Source: Thraustochytrium sp. TN22 (taxonomy: Eukaryota; Sar; Bigyra; Thraustochytrida; Thraustochytriidae). Taken from it: DNA of 64,000 nt. Below, piece by piece: positions 12,801 through 19,817 of this stretch. Each line of letters opens with the position of its first letter. The stretch's first letter is position 1. The translations under genes were made by a program, and so were the position numbers. The notes beneath the pieces are model-generated. The model had not been told where the DNA came from. It saw nothing but the letters and a program-made list of their open reading frames with translations, and ran no database searches. Location: contig JABLUY010000184.1 of assembly GCA_013306675.1 (NCBI GenBank), positions 1-64,000 of the forward strand, written 5' to 3'.

Positions 12801-13802
12801 GCCCACGCCGACGGTGAAGGGGTCCGAGGTGACCAGCGTCTGGGCCAGCCCAGAGTACGTGGACTCGAACTTGAGCTGGTACGGCGTGCCGGCCTTGTCG
12901 ATGCTCAGTCCCGAATACACGGCGCGACCGCCTACGATGTCGACCACGAAGGTGCTGGTGATGCCCAGGTTGGCAAGCGCTCCGCCCGGGCTGGCCGCGC
13001 ACCCGAGGCCGTCCGCCGGTTCACACAGGCTGACGGTCATGGTGCCCTCGGTGATGGTATCGACGGTGTTGCCGCCGCGATCCACGATGGACACAATGGG
13101 CTGCGGCAAGAAAGCGCTGCCGCCCGTGGCGGTACCGACCTGCTGGATGACCTGCAGTTCGTACGGGGAGCCCAGGACATTGTCGAAGTAGTCCGAGTCG
13201 ACCTGCAGGCTCTCTGTGTAGAAGTTGATGACGAAGTCGGTGCCGAGGTCGTCGAACTTTAGCCCTGTGAAGTTCGCCCAGCCCTGCACAATGTCTGCTT
13301 CGGGGATCTCTCCCTCGCGGCCCTCCTGCTCCAGCACGGCATAGCGCGCGTTGGCCGGGAGCGTGTTGATTTCGAACCTGGCAAAGCACTTCTTGCCAAA
13401 GTAGTACGCGTTGTTGTCCGTGTTCACGAGGCGGCCCTGGTTGTCCAGGAACGCGACGTGCGGCTGCACGGGCAGCGGCTCGCCCGCGCTGCCGTCGCCC
13501 GGCTGCACGTACACCTCGAGCCTGTTGACACCCACGACGGGGCTCGGCACGTACGCGCTGCAGCACCTCGCGCTCAGCGCCACCAGCGCCACCGCGACGC
13601 CGCCGAGCCTCCGCGCCAGCCCCTGCCAGCCTGCCTCCTCCCCGCGCGGTCGCCGCCTGCGCGCGCGCGCGCGCGCAGGGCCGCGCGTTGCCGCCGCCGC
13701 CGCTGGGACGCGCGCCGTCGCTGGGACGCCGCGCTCCCGCGCCTGCGCGCGCGCCGCGGCCGCGCTCCGGCGCCGCATCCGGCCCGCGCTCCGGCGCCGC
13801 AT
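3873..13802 (-). CDS. Giant secreted FG-GAP / Ig-like / Calx-beta / YHYH mosaic protein
   Basis: About 3,309 residues. The open frame runs back to 14969 but that part is antisense to the LRR gene, so I place the start at ATG 13802 (or 13778). A hydrophobic segment ending SARCCSA (DNA ~13560-13610) looks like a signal peptide; the ~50 basic residues before it make the exact start doubtful. Order: four Ig-like repeats with a QP.V...D.GGN core (~12100-13560); FG-GAP beta-propeller repeats (FG.AV...D.hhhGAP) interleaved with GGYTW.VTF-type beta repeats (~8600-12100); a Calx-beta-like domain (~7880-8540); more FG-GAP blades; a YHYH domain (LGYALDGFPIYGP; YVYHLTPH; DNA ~6190-6620); a GH32-C/MAM-like beta sandwich (LSFLVGGG, WGHLNFDDV; ~5120-5860); FG-GAP; a final Calx-beta-like domain (~4060-4480). 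No C-terminal TM helix is seen, so it is probably secreted. The role may be Ca2+-dependent adhesion or matrix; this is inferred from the domains. Confidence 0.85.
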   Translation of the reverse strand: MRRRSAGRMRRRSAAAARAQARERGVPATARVPAAAAATRGPARARARRRRPRGEEAGWQGLARRLGGVAVALVALSARCCSAYVPSPVVGVNRLEVYVQPGDGSAGEPLPVQPHVAFLDNQGRLVNTDNNAYYFGKKCFARFEINTLPANARYAVLEQEGREGEIPEADIVQGWANFTGLKFDDLGTDFVINFYTESLQVDSDYFDNVLGSPYELQVIQQVGTATGGSAFLPQPIVSIVDRGGNTVDTITEGTMTVSLCEPADGLGCAASPGGALANLGITSTFVVDIVGGRAVYSGLSIDKAGTPYQLKFESTYSGLAQTLVTSDPFTVGVGRAVEIRMEQNVSGAKGGLPFEDQPVISMRDAGGNIVTEDNVAPPKSKVELYLSNNPTVALLSSDLYPSRTLTFTAGIATATDFKINNVGQGYQIRFTAHMRTATGVLYTVIADSPPFDVVLGDPTALEIKRGVGGAYSSGLPFYEQPIVQLVDGGGNVFDAESSATVTAALVVSPGNFPLLGTPVATFFRGVARFRSLKIVQEGTGYELEFTSSVDGRDLSVRHSFDVLPSTEFEVLPGDAQKQDEYGHAVSMYDDTAVVGAPREDLNILEVQRVTTAADEGASLVNQVQRVQIRAQHRTEVQVVSSCGTGGALGGYFTLAYGTRTSRPLRYDVHQNVLKSYLEADLGVGSLTVEKVPVTDACTASYSYNWTIYFSDLEGEIPQLVPNFVGLSTSTSPDPDTFRYSATEFQGLQSASSASADVSVTVATLTDSPVIGGTFSLLVGGDNTPLGDEVASVATIDLDIASSGLQVKTAVETAVRSLVATHYQSLYSSFNLVDVSRTGPDSQGGYTWDLTFPATTVGVYDWRPVEVDTSGLTGLGVNALVTVVRDGTAPLAGKFSLWFKGYGPSALLDFDESPGSFEAKLEGLPTVQDVSVTRSPTSTGYVWTVTFLATSTATEYGFVADDPSNLPPLKADTYQLRGTGARVLIEYAYAVDNMDTLSCQPTNNALHAYDASVEPDTCVLQDIDQFLLPADMPVMGKMGHETGSAYVIFRDQVNKMWSEAAKLRGSDSTPYDNFGWAVSYDNSTQTDGTKSAVALVGAPHASYRGDAEVQSITCSADSGQLAFRFRTHLSAYVSYTATAPELEAALEAASSITDVTVVYYLGSTEKVNELDASSGHVLCQASTSAQASRIIALVTFVYPNNGDLPLLEPVTADVKIETQPILFDSTASVGRNGHRYGVVEVNEEVKGSILGKSTGDTGYATGAAYVFLPDTSGSTFEAPTLTWYEDAKLMGSDCIAGDDFGYAVSIYQDTAVVGAPHHAYDASGANKVASAGAVYVFKRQTGGDWLQTQKLVVTSREVNDHFGKVVLVKGDLIVASAPGKDSATGRVYVFKRQATNRPFSLDQAISPGDGQPGDAFGSSIATDLNTLVIGAEYADGLESDLDEQIHVAGAEELQRRSRKAQTTSALVDCGAVYSYTRLSTRNIFTLHERIAPRAPRPKGRFGHAVALERDLLLATEQEEYRGAFNARRYIFKVRTFVANETIAAAAAAGDPSPYIRNVFALTWRREESGLDESTIRAARLSADAYAGEGKKETVYTSAFTDLQTSWLPFDASAADVQTKVDRELGAGDILVTRTDADAYGGHTWLVTFLDMRSAGGAVGAQPLLGATSRLEGGGEIEVEVSQEPLPYIHGETHVFKRSPSATGDWKQHAILRPEVQQDGDLFGEAISMRGRYAIVGAPNRDMMDTSSINSGAAYVFDLGFVNVKFTNTASEASEAAGTTSIGVSRCVPQCVVGREPPVGTLPVTFALEETVTVQYLLQDGTARARADCLLDSSATAECLWLNADDHSWDAAKITPDVYVDIPYVDPLEVAPGRQMPVMNLSASTTYAESVRADSQYERFDFRAQSDYAPAGGQLAFGANERSQTFDVVITNDAVLETPDETVNLLLFSAGMRPVPGGDLWSVLTIQDDGDGGVGTQDTFDKHFASTPASQARFGSATAMKGRIAVVTAPLERRGGLQDAGAAYVYLQSATTGIWELEATLESPNAVSSGRFGLSVATDDMDPHRIIVGAPGESPPAVYIFIREIATPSADRTLVPGTWALEAQFELDPTVFFDARCDPANSGSQARCKNDHHHTGKDAHYAGPNAVALHGRFAAVGAKGLEAVFLYRKRYNYQWHLFQMVKSSDYADAAYPLSGEHRKIYMERPLFGSSVALYDDTLVVGAPLGANERYVEANKPSEAAGDVGLTCADAGFFTAGDQQPTLYAWSLNEYANTYSWAAASAAEQTSYLEEANAGMPLYSVVTCEETDANTLTIRSNGIPDHALGIFPLTPDTMFANAADNARRVLPQGHVLRLPRFPNVTVVNPVSVLRDATRLPAGVVGFALNGVPFLNPFTADGDDATRPDSVGYSGNLADLCSGAPVSISGEKSDMYGYRSNPICFYAQPPELAASVPKLQTGKYTPLEFDADAVTNPTPGARSPKLGYALDGFPIYGPFDEFGNIPTDLDACNGRMDSALGHYVYHLTPHRAPYVLGCFRGKLSTDVPFVANPFPEFSPGANGARDLTFYGRGAAYVFLLRSLTEVAAPTSVSGLDVAPKPNPFNGNAAATDVWVEQTRLEAEDSEHGDRFGHALAIDTDQVLVSAFRDTAKARSTWDFETGDLRGWTKTGDAFDAQPTYGDNSAQRNVYGDWLVSNFRDYERKTYIGSSNREGTKIDIAEYITGEDRTVPYGPGSTHVDHPLPRTLPAHELREAMFGLSPRRGEASKPRGRFYIGTFEARPATYSNGGFSTSYEEGRVQGDEPQGTLTSDAFQIYGTKLSFLVGGGCDEDRVYVELIVDGVPVRRETGKCREEMRRVVWDVSMYRWQTGVLRLVDASSEPWGHLNFDDVRFNWHPSYEAKSTTPSSDGSNRRQPAGGAMQYSGEPQAGAVYAFRRRSGSLVEEPCEIDCDEFGCFYLATPPNRSTCVWEQQQKLQPSDRRPYEAFGWSVAVDDATGLAMVGAVNGRVVDAFNRDDMGGRAQFGAVYVFRRVPEERSQIGTFVAKPYWMPIETLKAQAPDKAESGPAQFGYSVALSGYSAIVGAPTKSALEPMGTDVTTHNEASVRAFPEGGAMYTMDVGAVNVRFKYKEYAVLENHETLPSFQNVATIKVERFGDLTQTVHVAYSTTDITANGVSEARAAYCQTLLYTSRGQELCGDYVHQTGVLTFDPDDTEVEFTVRTINDDCNEPHSEYVLLQLSIPGGPPLLGEQYWARLRIDDDDYDNQINRLLCPQMSYPVSSVHPFYSASETPDLRGTPASKEPLPETEAVKWVLENVK

Positions 13803-14220
13803 CCGGCCCGGGGCGGCCGACCGACCGACCGCGCGGTCTCGCGCCGCGCCGCGCCGTCTCGCGCCTGCCGCGCGCCGCGCCCGCGCGCGCGCCTGGCGCC
13901 CTGGCCAGCCCGCGCGCCTGCTGCGCTGCGCTGCTTGGCGCGGGATAACGTTGGCGCCGGCGGAACCGGCGCGCCCCGGATGCGCCGGCGGGACGCGCGG
14001 CGGCCGTCTTTCGCCGGCGGCAGGAGGCTTGGCGCCAGTGGTCGAGCCCGAGCCCGAGGGCGAGACCGAGACCCAGACCGAGCGCGGCGCGGCCGCCGGC
14101 GGAGCGGGCGCGGGGGCGGCCGTCGCGGGCGCCGACGGAGCCGGCAACGCCGCGGAGCACCGGCAAGCCGAGGCGGAGGACCCGGCGAGCCGCAGGGCGC
14201 GGACGAGAGCGGAGCCCGGC
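13803..14220. promoter_or_regulatory. Divergent intergenic region (bidirectional promoter candidate)
   Basis: About 420 bases lie between the divergent starts of the FG-GAP mosaic (minus) and the LRR protein (plus). It is very GC-rich with CGCGCG runs. No TATA-like element stands out. Both strands stay open here only because of base composition. Confidence 0.4.
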
Positions 14221-15684
14221 ATGGCCGGCGCCCAGGGCGAGCGCGTGCTGACGCGCGCGCGCGTGGAGCAGCTGGCGCAGGAGGCCGGCGTGGGCGAGGC
14301 GGCGCGCGCCAAGGCGCTGCGCCTGGAGGAGCTGGGCGTAGACCGCGTGGCGCCCAAGGCGCTCGAGGGCTTCGAGGCGCTGGCGAAGCTCTTCCTGCAG
14401 GGCAACCGGCTGGCGGCGCTGCCCAAGCGCGTGCTGGCGCCCAGCGCGCGGGCCACGCTGACGTTTCTGGACCTGAGCAAGAACCAGCTCGAGGATGATT
14501 GCCTGGAGCGCATCGGGCGCTGGAAGCTCGACAAGCTCGTCACGCTCAAGCTGGCGGGCAACCGCCTGCGACGCTTCTCCAGCGAGCCCCTCGCCGGCAT
14601 GGCGCAGCTCTCGGCGCTCGTGCTCAACGACAACGAACTTGAGGAGGTCCGCTTTGACAGCCCGCTGCCGCAGGTGAATACCGTCATCCTCTCGGGCAAC
14701 CGCCTGCAGTCGCTTGGCGAGGACGCGCGCCTGGACAATCTTGCTGGCCTCAAGAAGCTGAGCGCCTCCAACAACCGGCTCGAGGCCGTCCCTGCGGTGG
14801 ACAAGTGCACGCTCCTCGCGGAGCTGCGCCTCGCAAACAACGCCATCGCCAGCATTGACGCGGGCATTTTGGGGGCTTGCGCCAAGCTCGCGGTACTGGA
14901 CATTAGCTCCAACGCGCTCGCCTCCTTTGACGACGTCAAGCCCGTCTCGCTCGTGGCCAAATCGCTCATTCACATTTCTGTGGCCCGCAACCCGGTCGCA
15001 GATACGCATGCGGCTGCGTCAGGAGGCGACAAGAAGAAAACGAAGAAGGGGAAGAAGACCAAGGGGGAGGGCGAGGAGGAGGAGGACGACAAGGAGGACA
15101 AGGGCGAGCGAAGGCGAGCCTTTGCCAAGGCCGTCGTGACCACCTTCCTTGCGGACGCACCGCGCCTCAAGTCGTGCGATGGCATGGCCCTACCCAAGCT
15201 CGGTCTCACTGAGCGCAAGCCGCCACCTCGCCAGCGCAAGACGCCCGCTGACGCGGCCGACAAGACCAAGAAGAAGACCAAGGCCGTTGGCGGCAAGGCC
15301 GGGGCCCAGGGCGTCGACCAGAAGGCCTCTGAGCCGTCAAAGACAAAGAATGACAGCAGCGAGTCTGGCGAGAAGGCTGCGCAAAAGAAGGGGGGCAAAG
15401 ACAAGGAGGCTGCGGCCAAGGCCGAGGCTGTAGTGCCCGAAGCCGTGGTGCCCGAGGCCCCTGCACCCGCACCCGCTGAACCACTGGCTCCAGTGACATC
15501 TAGATCAGGCGTGGCGCAGGTCATTGAAGAGCGGCCCAAGAGACGAGCCGAGCGCTTAGCAACGACCAAGGGCGCAGAGAAGCGCCAGAAGCGCGCCAAG
15601 AAGAAGGACGACGACGATGGAGTGGACCTGCGCAAGCCCACGACAAAGTCGTGGGCGGTGAGCCGCAAGGTGGACGCCTGGTAA
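14221..15684 (+). CDS. Leucine-rich repeat protein with basic/acidic tail
   Basis: 487 residues. The frame is open upstream, but the first ATG fitting a folded start is at 14221 (MAGAQGERVLTRARVEQLAQ). Residues ~35-260 contain SDS22-like leucine-rich repeats (KLFLQGNRLAALP, FLDLSKNQLEDD, TLKLAGNRLRRF, VLNDNELEEV, ILSGNRLQSL, LSASNNRLEAVP, LRLANNAIASI, VLDISSNALASF). The second half is charged and low in complexity (Lys/Glu runs, Ala-Pro stretch) and ends TTKSWAVSRKVDAW. No signal peptide or TM helix, so probably intracellular and nuclear or nucleolar by composition. The LRR class suggests protein-protein binding; no specific orthologue is claimed. It converges on the DnaJ gene with 208 bases between stops. 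Confidence 0.85.
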   Translation: MAGAQGERVLTRARVEQLAQEAGVGEAARAKALRLEELGVDRVAPKALEGFEALAKLFLQGNRLAALPKRVLAPSARATLTFLDLSKNQLEDDCLERIGRWKLDKLVTLKLAGNRLRRFSSEPLAGMAQLSALVLNDNELEEVRFDSPLPQVNTVILSGNRLQSLGEDARLDNLAGLKKLSASNNRLEAVPAVDKCTLLAELRLANNAIASIDAGILGACAKLAVLDISSNALASFDDVKPVSLVAKSLIHISVARNPVADTHAAASGGDKKKTKKGKKTKGEGEEEEDDKEDKGERRRAFAKAVVTTFLADAPRLKSCDGMALPKLGLTERKPPPRQRKTPADAADKTKKKTKAVGGKAGAQGVDQKASEPSKTKNDSSESGEKAAQKKGGKDKEAAAKAEAVVPEAVVPEAPAPAPAEPLAPVTSRSGVAQVIEERPKRRAERLATTKGAEKRQKRAKKKDDDDGVDLRKPTTKSWAVSRKVDAW

Positions 15685-15892
15685 GAAAGCTTGTTTGTGC
15701 CTGCCGCAAGGCCCGTCAGGGGACGGAGGCTGTCTGTAGTCATCTCTCATTATCATCTTTCTTTCGTTCCGTCTCTCTCTTTCTGCCGGTCTCTCCGTCA
15801 GCTGTGTGGTATGTTGCTTGTGCATTGTGCAAGTCATCTCGCCCGCACAGAAACACGACTTGCAAGGCCACGACCAAGCTTGCACAACCCGC

Positions 15893-18235
15893 TCACCAGT
15901 AGGAGGGTCTCCGCTTGGTGTCGTACGCCCGGCGCGTCTGTGGGGATTTGAGGACGCGGTACGCCTCGGCGACGCGCTTGAAGCGGGCCTCCGCCTTGGG
16001 CGACTTGCACTTGTCCGGGTGGTAGCGCAGCGCCTTTTGCTTGTAGGCCTTCTTGACGGCCGCGGTCGTCGCGGTCTGTGGCAGGCCGAGCACCTCGTAG
16101 TGGTCAACAGTGTCTGGCTCAAAGGAACGGCGGCGATCCGCGCGGCTCGGCTTTTTGCTGCTGCGAGTGTTGTACGAGTGCTGTGGGGGTGCCTCGGTCT
16201 GGCGGCGACGTGTGGAGGCACTCGGGCCTGCAGCTCCCGGGGCCGCCCCACTGCTGCTACTGCTGCTGCTGCTGCTGCTGCTGCTACTCGAGGTGCTGCT
16301 GCTAGCGCGCGTGGAGGCGCCGCTCGTGCTTTTAAAAGACGAGGAGAAGGTATGACGAGTGCGCGGTCCGGGTGCGGCGCCCGCAGCAAAGGTGCTGCGG
16401 CGCTCGCTAAAGTAGCTGGCGGCTTCGCGCTCGCGCTTCATGCGCTCAAACTCGGCCTGCGCGCGGCGCTCCTGCTCCTTGCGAACCGCCGAGGCCTGCA
16501 TCTCGCGCGCCATCTTGAGCTCGCGCAGCACTGCGGCCGAGGGCTCCTTGCGGTAGGTGCGCTCGAGGTCTTCGATCGCAGTCTTGAAGTCGCCAAGCCT
16601 GATAAAGGCGTGCGCGCGACGCACGCGGGCCTTGTTATAGCGCGGCATCTTCTGCAGCGTGCGGTTGCAATCCTCAATGGCCTCGCGGTAGCGGTGCAGC
16701 GCCACGTAGACGGCAGCGCGCCGAAAGTACGTCCGCCCGTTGAATGCGTCGTTCTCCGGGTCGACTTGGAGCGCCTCGTCGTAGGCGCGCAGAGACTCCG
16801 CGTTGCGGCCCTCTTCGAAGGCGACCTGGCCAGCGTCCAGCAGACGCTCCATCTCAGAGACTTGGTCGACGCGGCGCTCGGTGCGTGGGTCCTGCGGCTT
16901 CAGCTTGAGGCAGCCGCCATAGAGGATCTTGGATTCCGTGGTGAGCGCGCAGTACTGCAGCATCTTGCCATACTCGTAAAAGTCAGTGAGCAGAGAGGCA
17001 CGGTCCGCGTCGCTCTTGGTGCTGCCGATGACGGACTCCAGCTCGGCTTGTACGCCGCGCAGCTCCGAGCTGCTCATGCCGGGCGCGATGCCAGACTGCG
17101 TCGCGAGGCGCAGCAGCTTAAGCGCCTGCCGGCATACCCAGACGCGACGCGATCCGGGTGCGATCTGTAGCGCGCGGCACGAGAGCTGCTCGCACTCCTC
17201 GCAATTCTCCTCGCTGAGCGCAACGTCGCAGTCTTCCAGAAGCTGCTCGTACTCGGCAAAGAGTACAAGCATCTCCTTCACCTCGTCCGTGTGGCCCGTG
17301 CCCTGGCGCACAAGCGTGCTCAGGTGGCTCTTGCACAGCGCCATGTCGCCCATGGCCAGCGAGGCGCGCGCAGCCCGGACGCGGGCGCGAACGTACGTCG
17401 GGTCCAGTTCCATTGCCCGCGAGCAGTCTTCAATGGCTTCCACGTACCGCGCCTGCATCAGTCGGGCTGCCGCGCGGTTACCGTAGTACACCGCATTGCG
17501 GGGGTCCAGCACGATCGCGCGAGAGTACATGGCCACCGCCAGATCGTAGTCCTTCTCCGCGTAGTGCGAGTTGCCGCGGTCCTTGAACTCGCGGGCCTGC
17601 GCCTGTGCCTGCGCCTGTGCCTGCGCCTGTGCCTGTGCTTGAGCCTCCGCGGCAGCTTGCTTCGCTGCGGTGGAGGCGCGTCGACCGCTGCCGCGTTGCG
17701 GCGTCGCGTTCACCGCTTCGAACATGGACTCGTCCAGGCCGCCCACGGGCGAGGCAGCGCCTGCCGCCACGCGCCGCTTCTTGCTGCGCCGCTGCGAGGA
17801 GGCGCGCGCAGACCCAGCCGCGGCGCGCTTCACGCGCTCCAGCACCGGGTTGCCGCGCACCGGCGTGGCCGGGTCCTTGTTGCCGCGCGCGCCGGCATTC
17901 TCCGCATCGTCCTCGCCCTTGTCGCCCCTGCGCCCGGGCGAACTGAAGATCTCCGCGCCATCCGCGGGATCCACGTCCAAGTCAGCGCCAAAGATCGCGC
18001 TGGCGTCTGCGTCCACGTCCACGTCCTCCTCGTCCAGCGACATGAAGCTGGCCTCGAACAGGGAGGGCGCGCCGCCCGCAAAGGCCTCCTCCTCCCGGAG
18101 CTTCTGCGAGTTCGTCCTGCCGGTGGCCGACTTGCGCGAGCTGCGCCGGGACGACCGCCGCGCGGTGCCCGCCGTCGACGTCCGCCGCCCGCCCGCGCGC
18201 TTCGCAGCCGACGGTGCGCGCCGAGGCGTCGCCAT
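15893..18235 (-). CDS. TPR-DnaJ co-chaperone (DNAJC7-like)
   Basis: About 780 residues from ATG 18235 (MATPRRAPSAAKRAGGRR, G at +4). An ATG at 18268 is also in frame. The open frame further upstream enters repeated DNA. The N-terminal ~200 residues are basic then acidic and disordered. TPR repeats begin with AREFKDRGNSHYAEKDYDLA and continue over two blocks (DNA ~16440-17600), with a short (AQ)n stretch just before them. A Ser/Ala-rich linker follows. A C-terminal J domain (about residues 711-776, DHYEVLGLPQTA) holds the HPD motif at about 740. This is the architecture of DNAJC7/TPR2, which passes clients between Hsp70 and Hsp90 in the cytosol. The long basic N terminus is unlike the animal protein and may add nuclear localisation. 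Confidence 0.88.
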   Translation of the reverse strand: MATPRRAPSAAKRAGGRRTSTAGTARRSSRRSSRKSATGRTNSQKLREEEAFAGGAPSLFEASFMSLDEEDVDVDADASAIFGADLDVDPADGAEIFSSPGRRGDKGEDDAENAGARGNKDPATPVRGNPVLERVKRAAAGSARASSQRRSKKRRVAAGAASPVGGLDESMFEAVNATPQRGSGRRASTAAKQAAAEAQAQAQAQAQAQAQAQAREFKDRGNSHYAEKDYDLAVAMYSRAIVLDPRNAVYYGNRAAARLMQARYVEAIEDCSRAMELDPTYVRARVRAARASLAMGDMALCKSHLSTLVRQGTGHTDEVKEMLVLFAEYEQLLEDCDVALSEENCEECEQLSCRALQIAPGSRRVWVCRQALKLLRLATQSGIAPGMSSSELRGVQAELESVIGSTKSDADRASLLTDFYEYGKMLQYCALTTESKILYGGCLKLKPQDPRTERRVDQVSEMERLLDAGQVAFEEGRNAESLRAYDEALQVDPENDAFNGRTYFRRAAVYVALHRYREAIEDCNRTLQKMPRYNKARVRRAHAFIRLGDFKTAIEDLERTYRKEPSAAVLRELKMAREMQASAVRKEQERRAQAEFERMKREREAASYFSERRSTFAAGAAPGPRTRHTFSSSFKSTSGASTRASSSTSSSSSSSSSSSSSSGAAPGAAGPSASTRRRQTEAPPQHSYNTRSSKKPSRADRRRSFEPDTVDHYEVLGLPQTATTAAVKKAYKQKALRYHPDKCKSPKAEARFKRVAEAYRVLKSPQTRRAYDTKRRPSYW

Positions 18236-19800
18236 GGCCGGCGCCGCAGCGCTCGTCGCCGCGAACATCGCGACCTGCACGTCGACGCCGCTCGACCGCG
18301 CGGCTGCCTCGGCGGCTTCGCTCCTGCTCCTACTCCTACGCCTGCGCCTCCGCCTGCTGCTCCTCCCCGTCGCCGGCGTCCGCCAGGCCAGCTCTGGTGG
18401 GCAGGTAACCTTTCTGTCTCTGTCTCGGCCGCGCGCGAGCGCGGGTGGCGGTTGCACGGCGTTGGGACTGCTCCAACAGGTCCCTCTTCTCCTCTCGACG
18501 CCACACTGGCTGGGACTGGGACGCGCGGCGCCGGGAGCCAAACCTCTTCTCGATGCCGCACTCGCTGGGACTGGGACACGCGGCGCTGGGAGCCAACGCC
18601 GGATAATTGGTGTCCTCTTCACAGGTGGAACTCAGAGTGTGCGCCTTCTTTCCTTTCCAGTTCTGGGTTTGAAGTGGCGCGGCAAAGAACCAACTGTGCA
18701 GGCGTGCAGCCAGCCAGCCAGCCAGCCCGGCGATCCCGGCTGCAAGCAGGGCTTGCACGATGCTTGTCGTTTCACGCCTGCTCGTGCAAGCTGGCTCCTT
18801 GTCCGGGGTCCAGAGCCATGCGGCTGGCCGGACCGCCAGAATAGGTACTGCGTCATTTCGAAGTTCGCAAAGGTTGCCACAACGGGCTCTCGAATTCTTC
18901 AGTTGACCCAGACTCGAACTTGGCAACTTGACTCGGACGTGGACTTGGCAACTTGACTCGGACTCGGACTTGGCAATGGACAGATGCTTTCGTCGAGGCG
19001 CGAGCACTTCAGATGTTGTTTGACTGCCATTGTTGCCGTGTGGAGTAACGAGCGGACGCCAAAGTGGGCTTTCTTTCCTCTCGCGTTTTGCGAGCGCGCT
19101 CTCTGAAATGGGCGTGAAGAAAATCGAGACATGTCCCATGGCAGCCCCGGCAAGAGCTCGCTCCATTCAGCAAGATCTGGCCCTCTTCATGTTCCTCTTC
19201 ACCCGCAAGTCGCGCATGTTTTCTAACAGGCTGAGTACTCAGGGGGCTCCGGCAGGCTGTCGAGCTAGGAAGCCCCATACATAGGCCGAGCAACGTCGCT
19301 TGATGACTCAGGCTTAGTCGGCGGGCATTTTGAGTGTAGGCCGGGACCTCTTGACAAGCACGCAAGGAAGGAGAGCACATCTATTGTAGGAGGAAGTAAT
19401 TCGCTGCAGGGCGATGGAGCGAGAGAACCTTTCACTTGCAATTACTCTTGAAGAGACAGAACATGCTGGGGCCTGTCCTGGCCTACTACCTGCTGTGCTC
19501 AGCAGCTCACGTCCTGGCGTCGATAAGGAACCGGACTCGGGGTGGCAGCCGCAAACGCCGCCTACGAACCCTTGAGCAATCAGCAGTGCAGCTTGCGGTC
19601 AGACGGTGCTGGAGCCACACATTTTCATTCGTTGAATACCCAAACCAGGCTGCGGAGCTCTTTGGAAGGTGGCGAGGACCTTGGCGGCGGCGTCGTGGTC
19701 AGTGCCGTGTGTGTTACACACATAAGTCCTGAGACCTGCCGCTGTTCAGGGCGCTCGGGCTCGCACACGGGGATTCTCTCCCATGCAGAAGGCCGTCTTT
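18236..19800. other. Gene-free stretch with short tandem repeats
   Basis: No supported gene. A unit around GCTGGGACTGGGACGCG recurs at about 18508-18600. A period of about 20-26 bases around CTTGGCAACTTGACTCGGAC recurs at about 18900-18980. Both lie upstream of the DnaJ gene start. Open frames here are short and without family resemblance. Confidence 0.5.
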
Positions 19801-19817
19801 CCACGTGTAAGACTGTA

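Noticed and set aside
13803-14969. Upstream extension of the FG-GAP protein over the LRR gene
   Set aside because: It is antisense to well-formed LRR codons and is open only because of GC composition.
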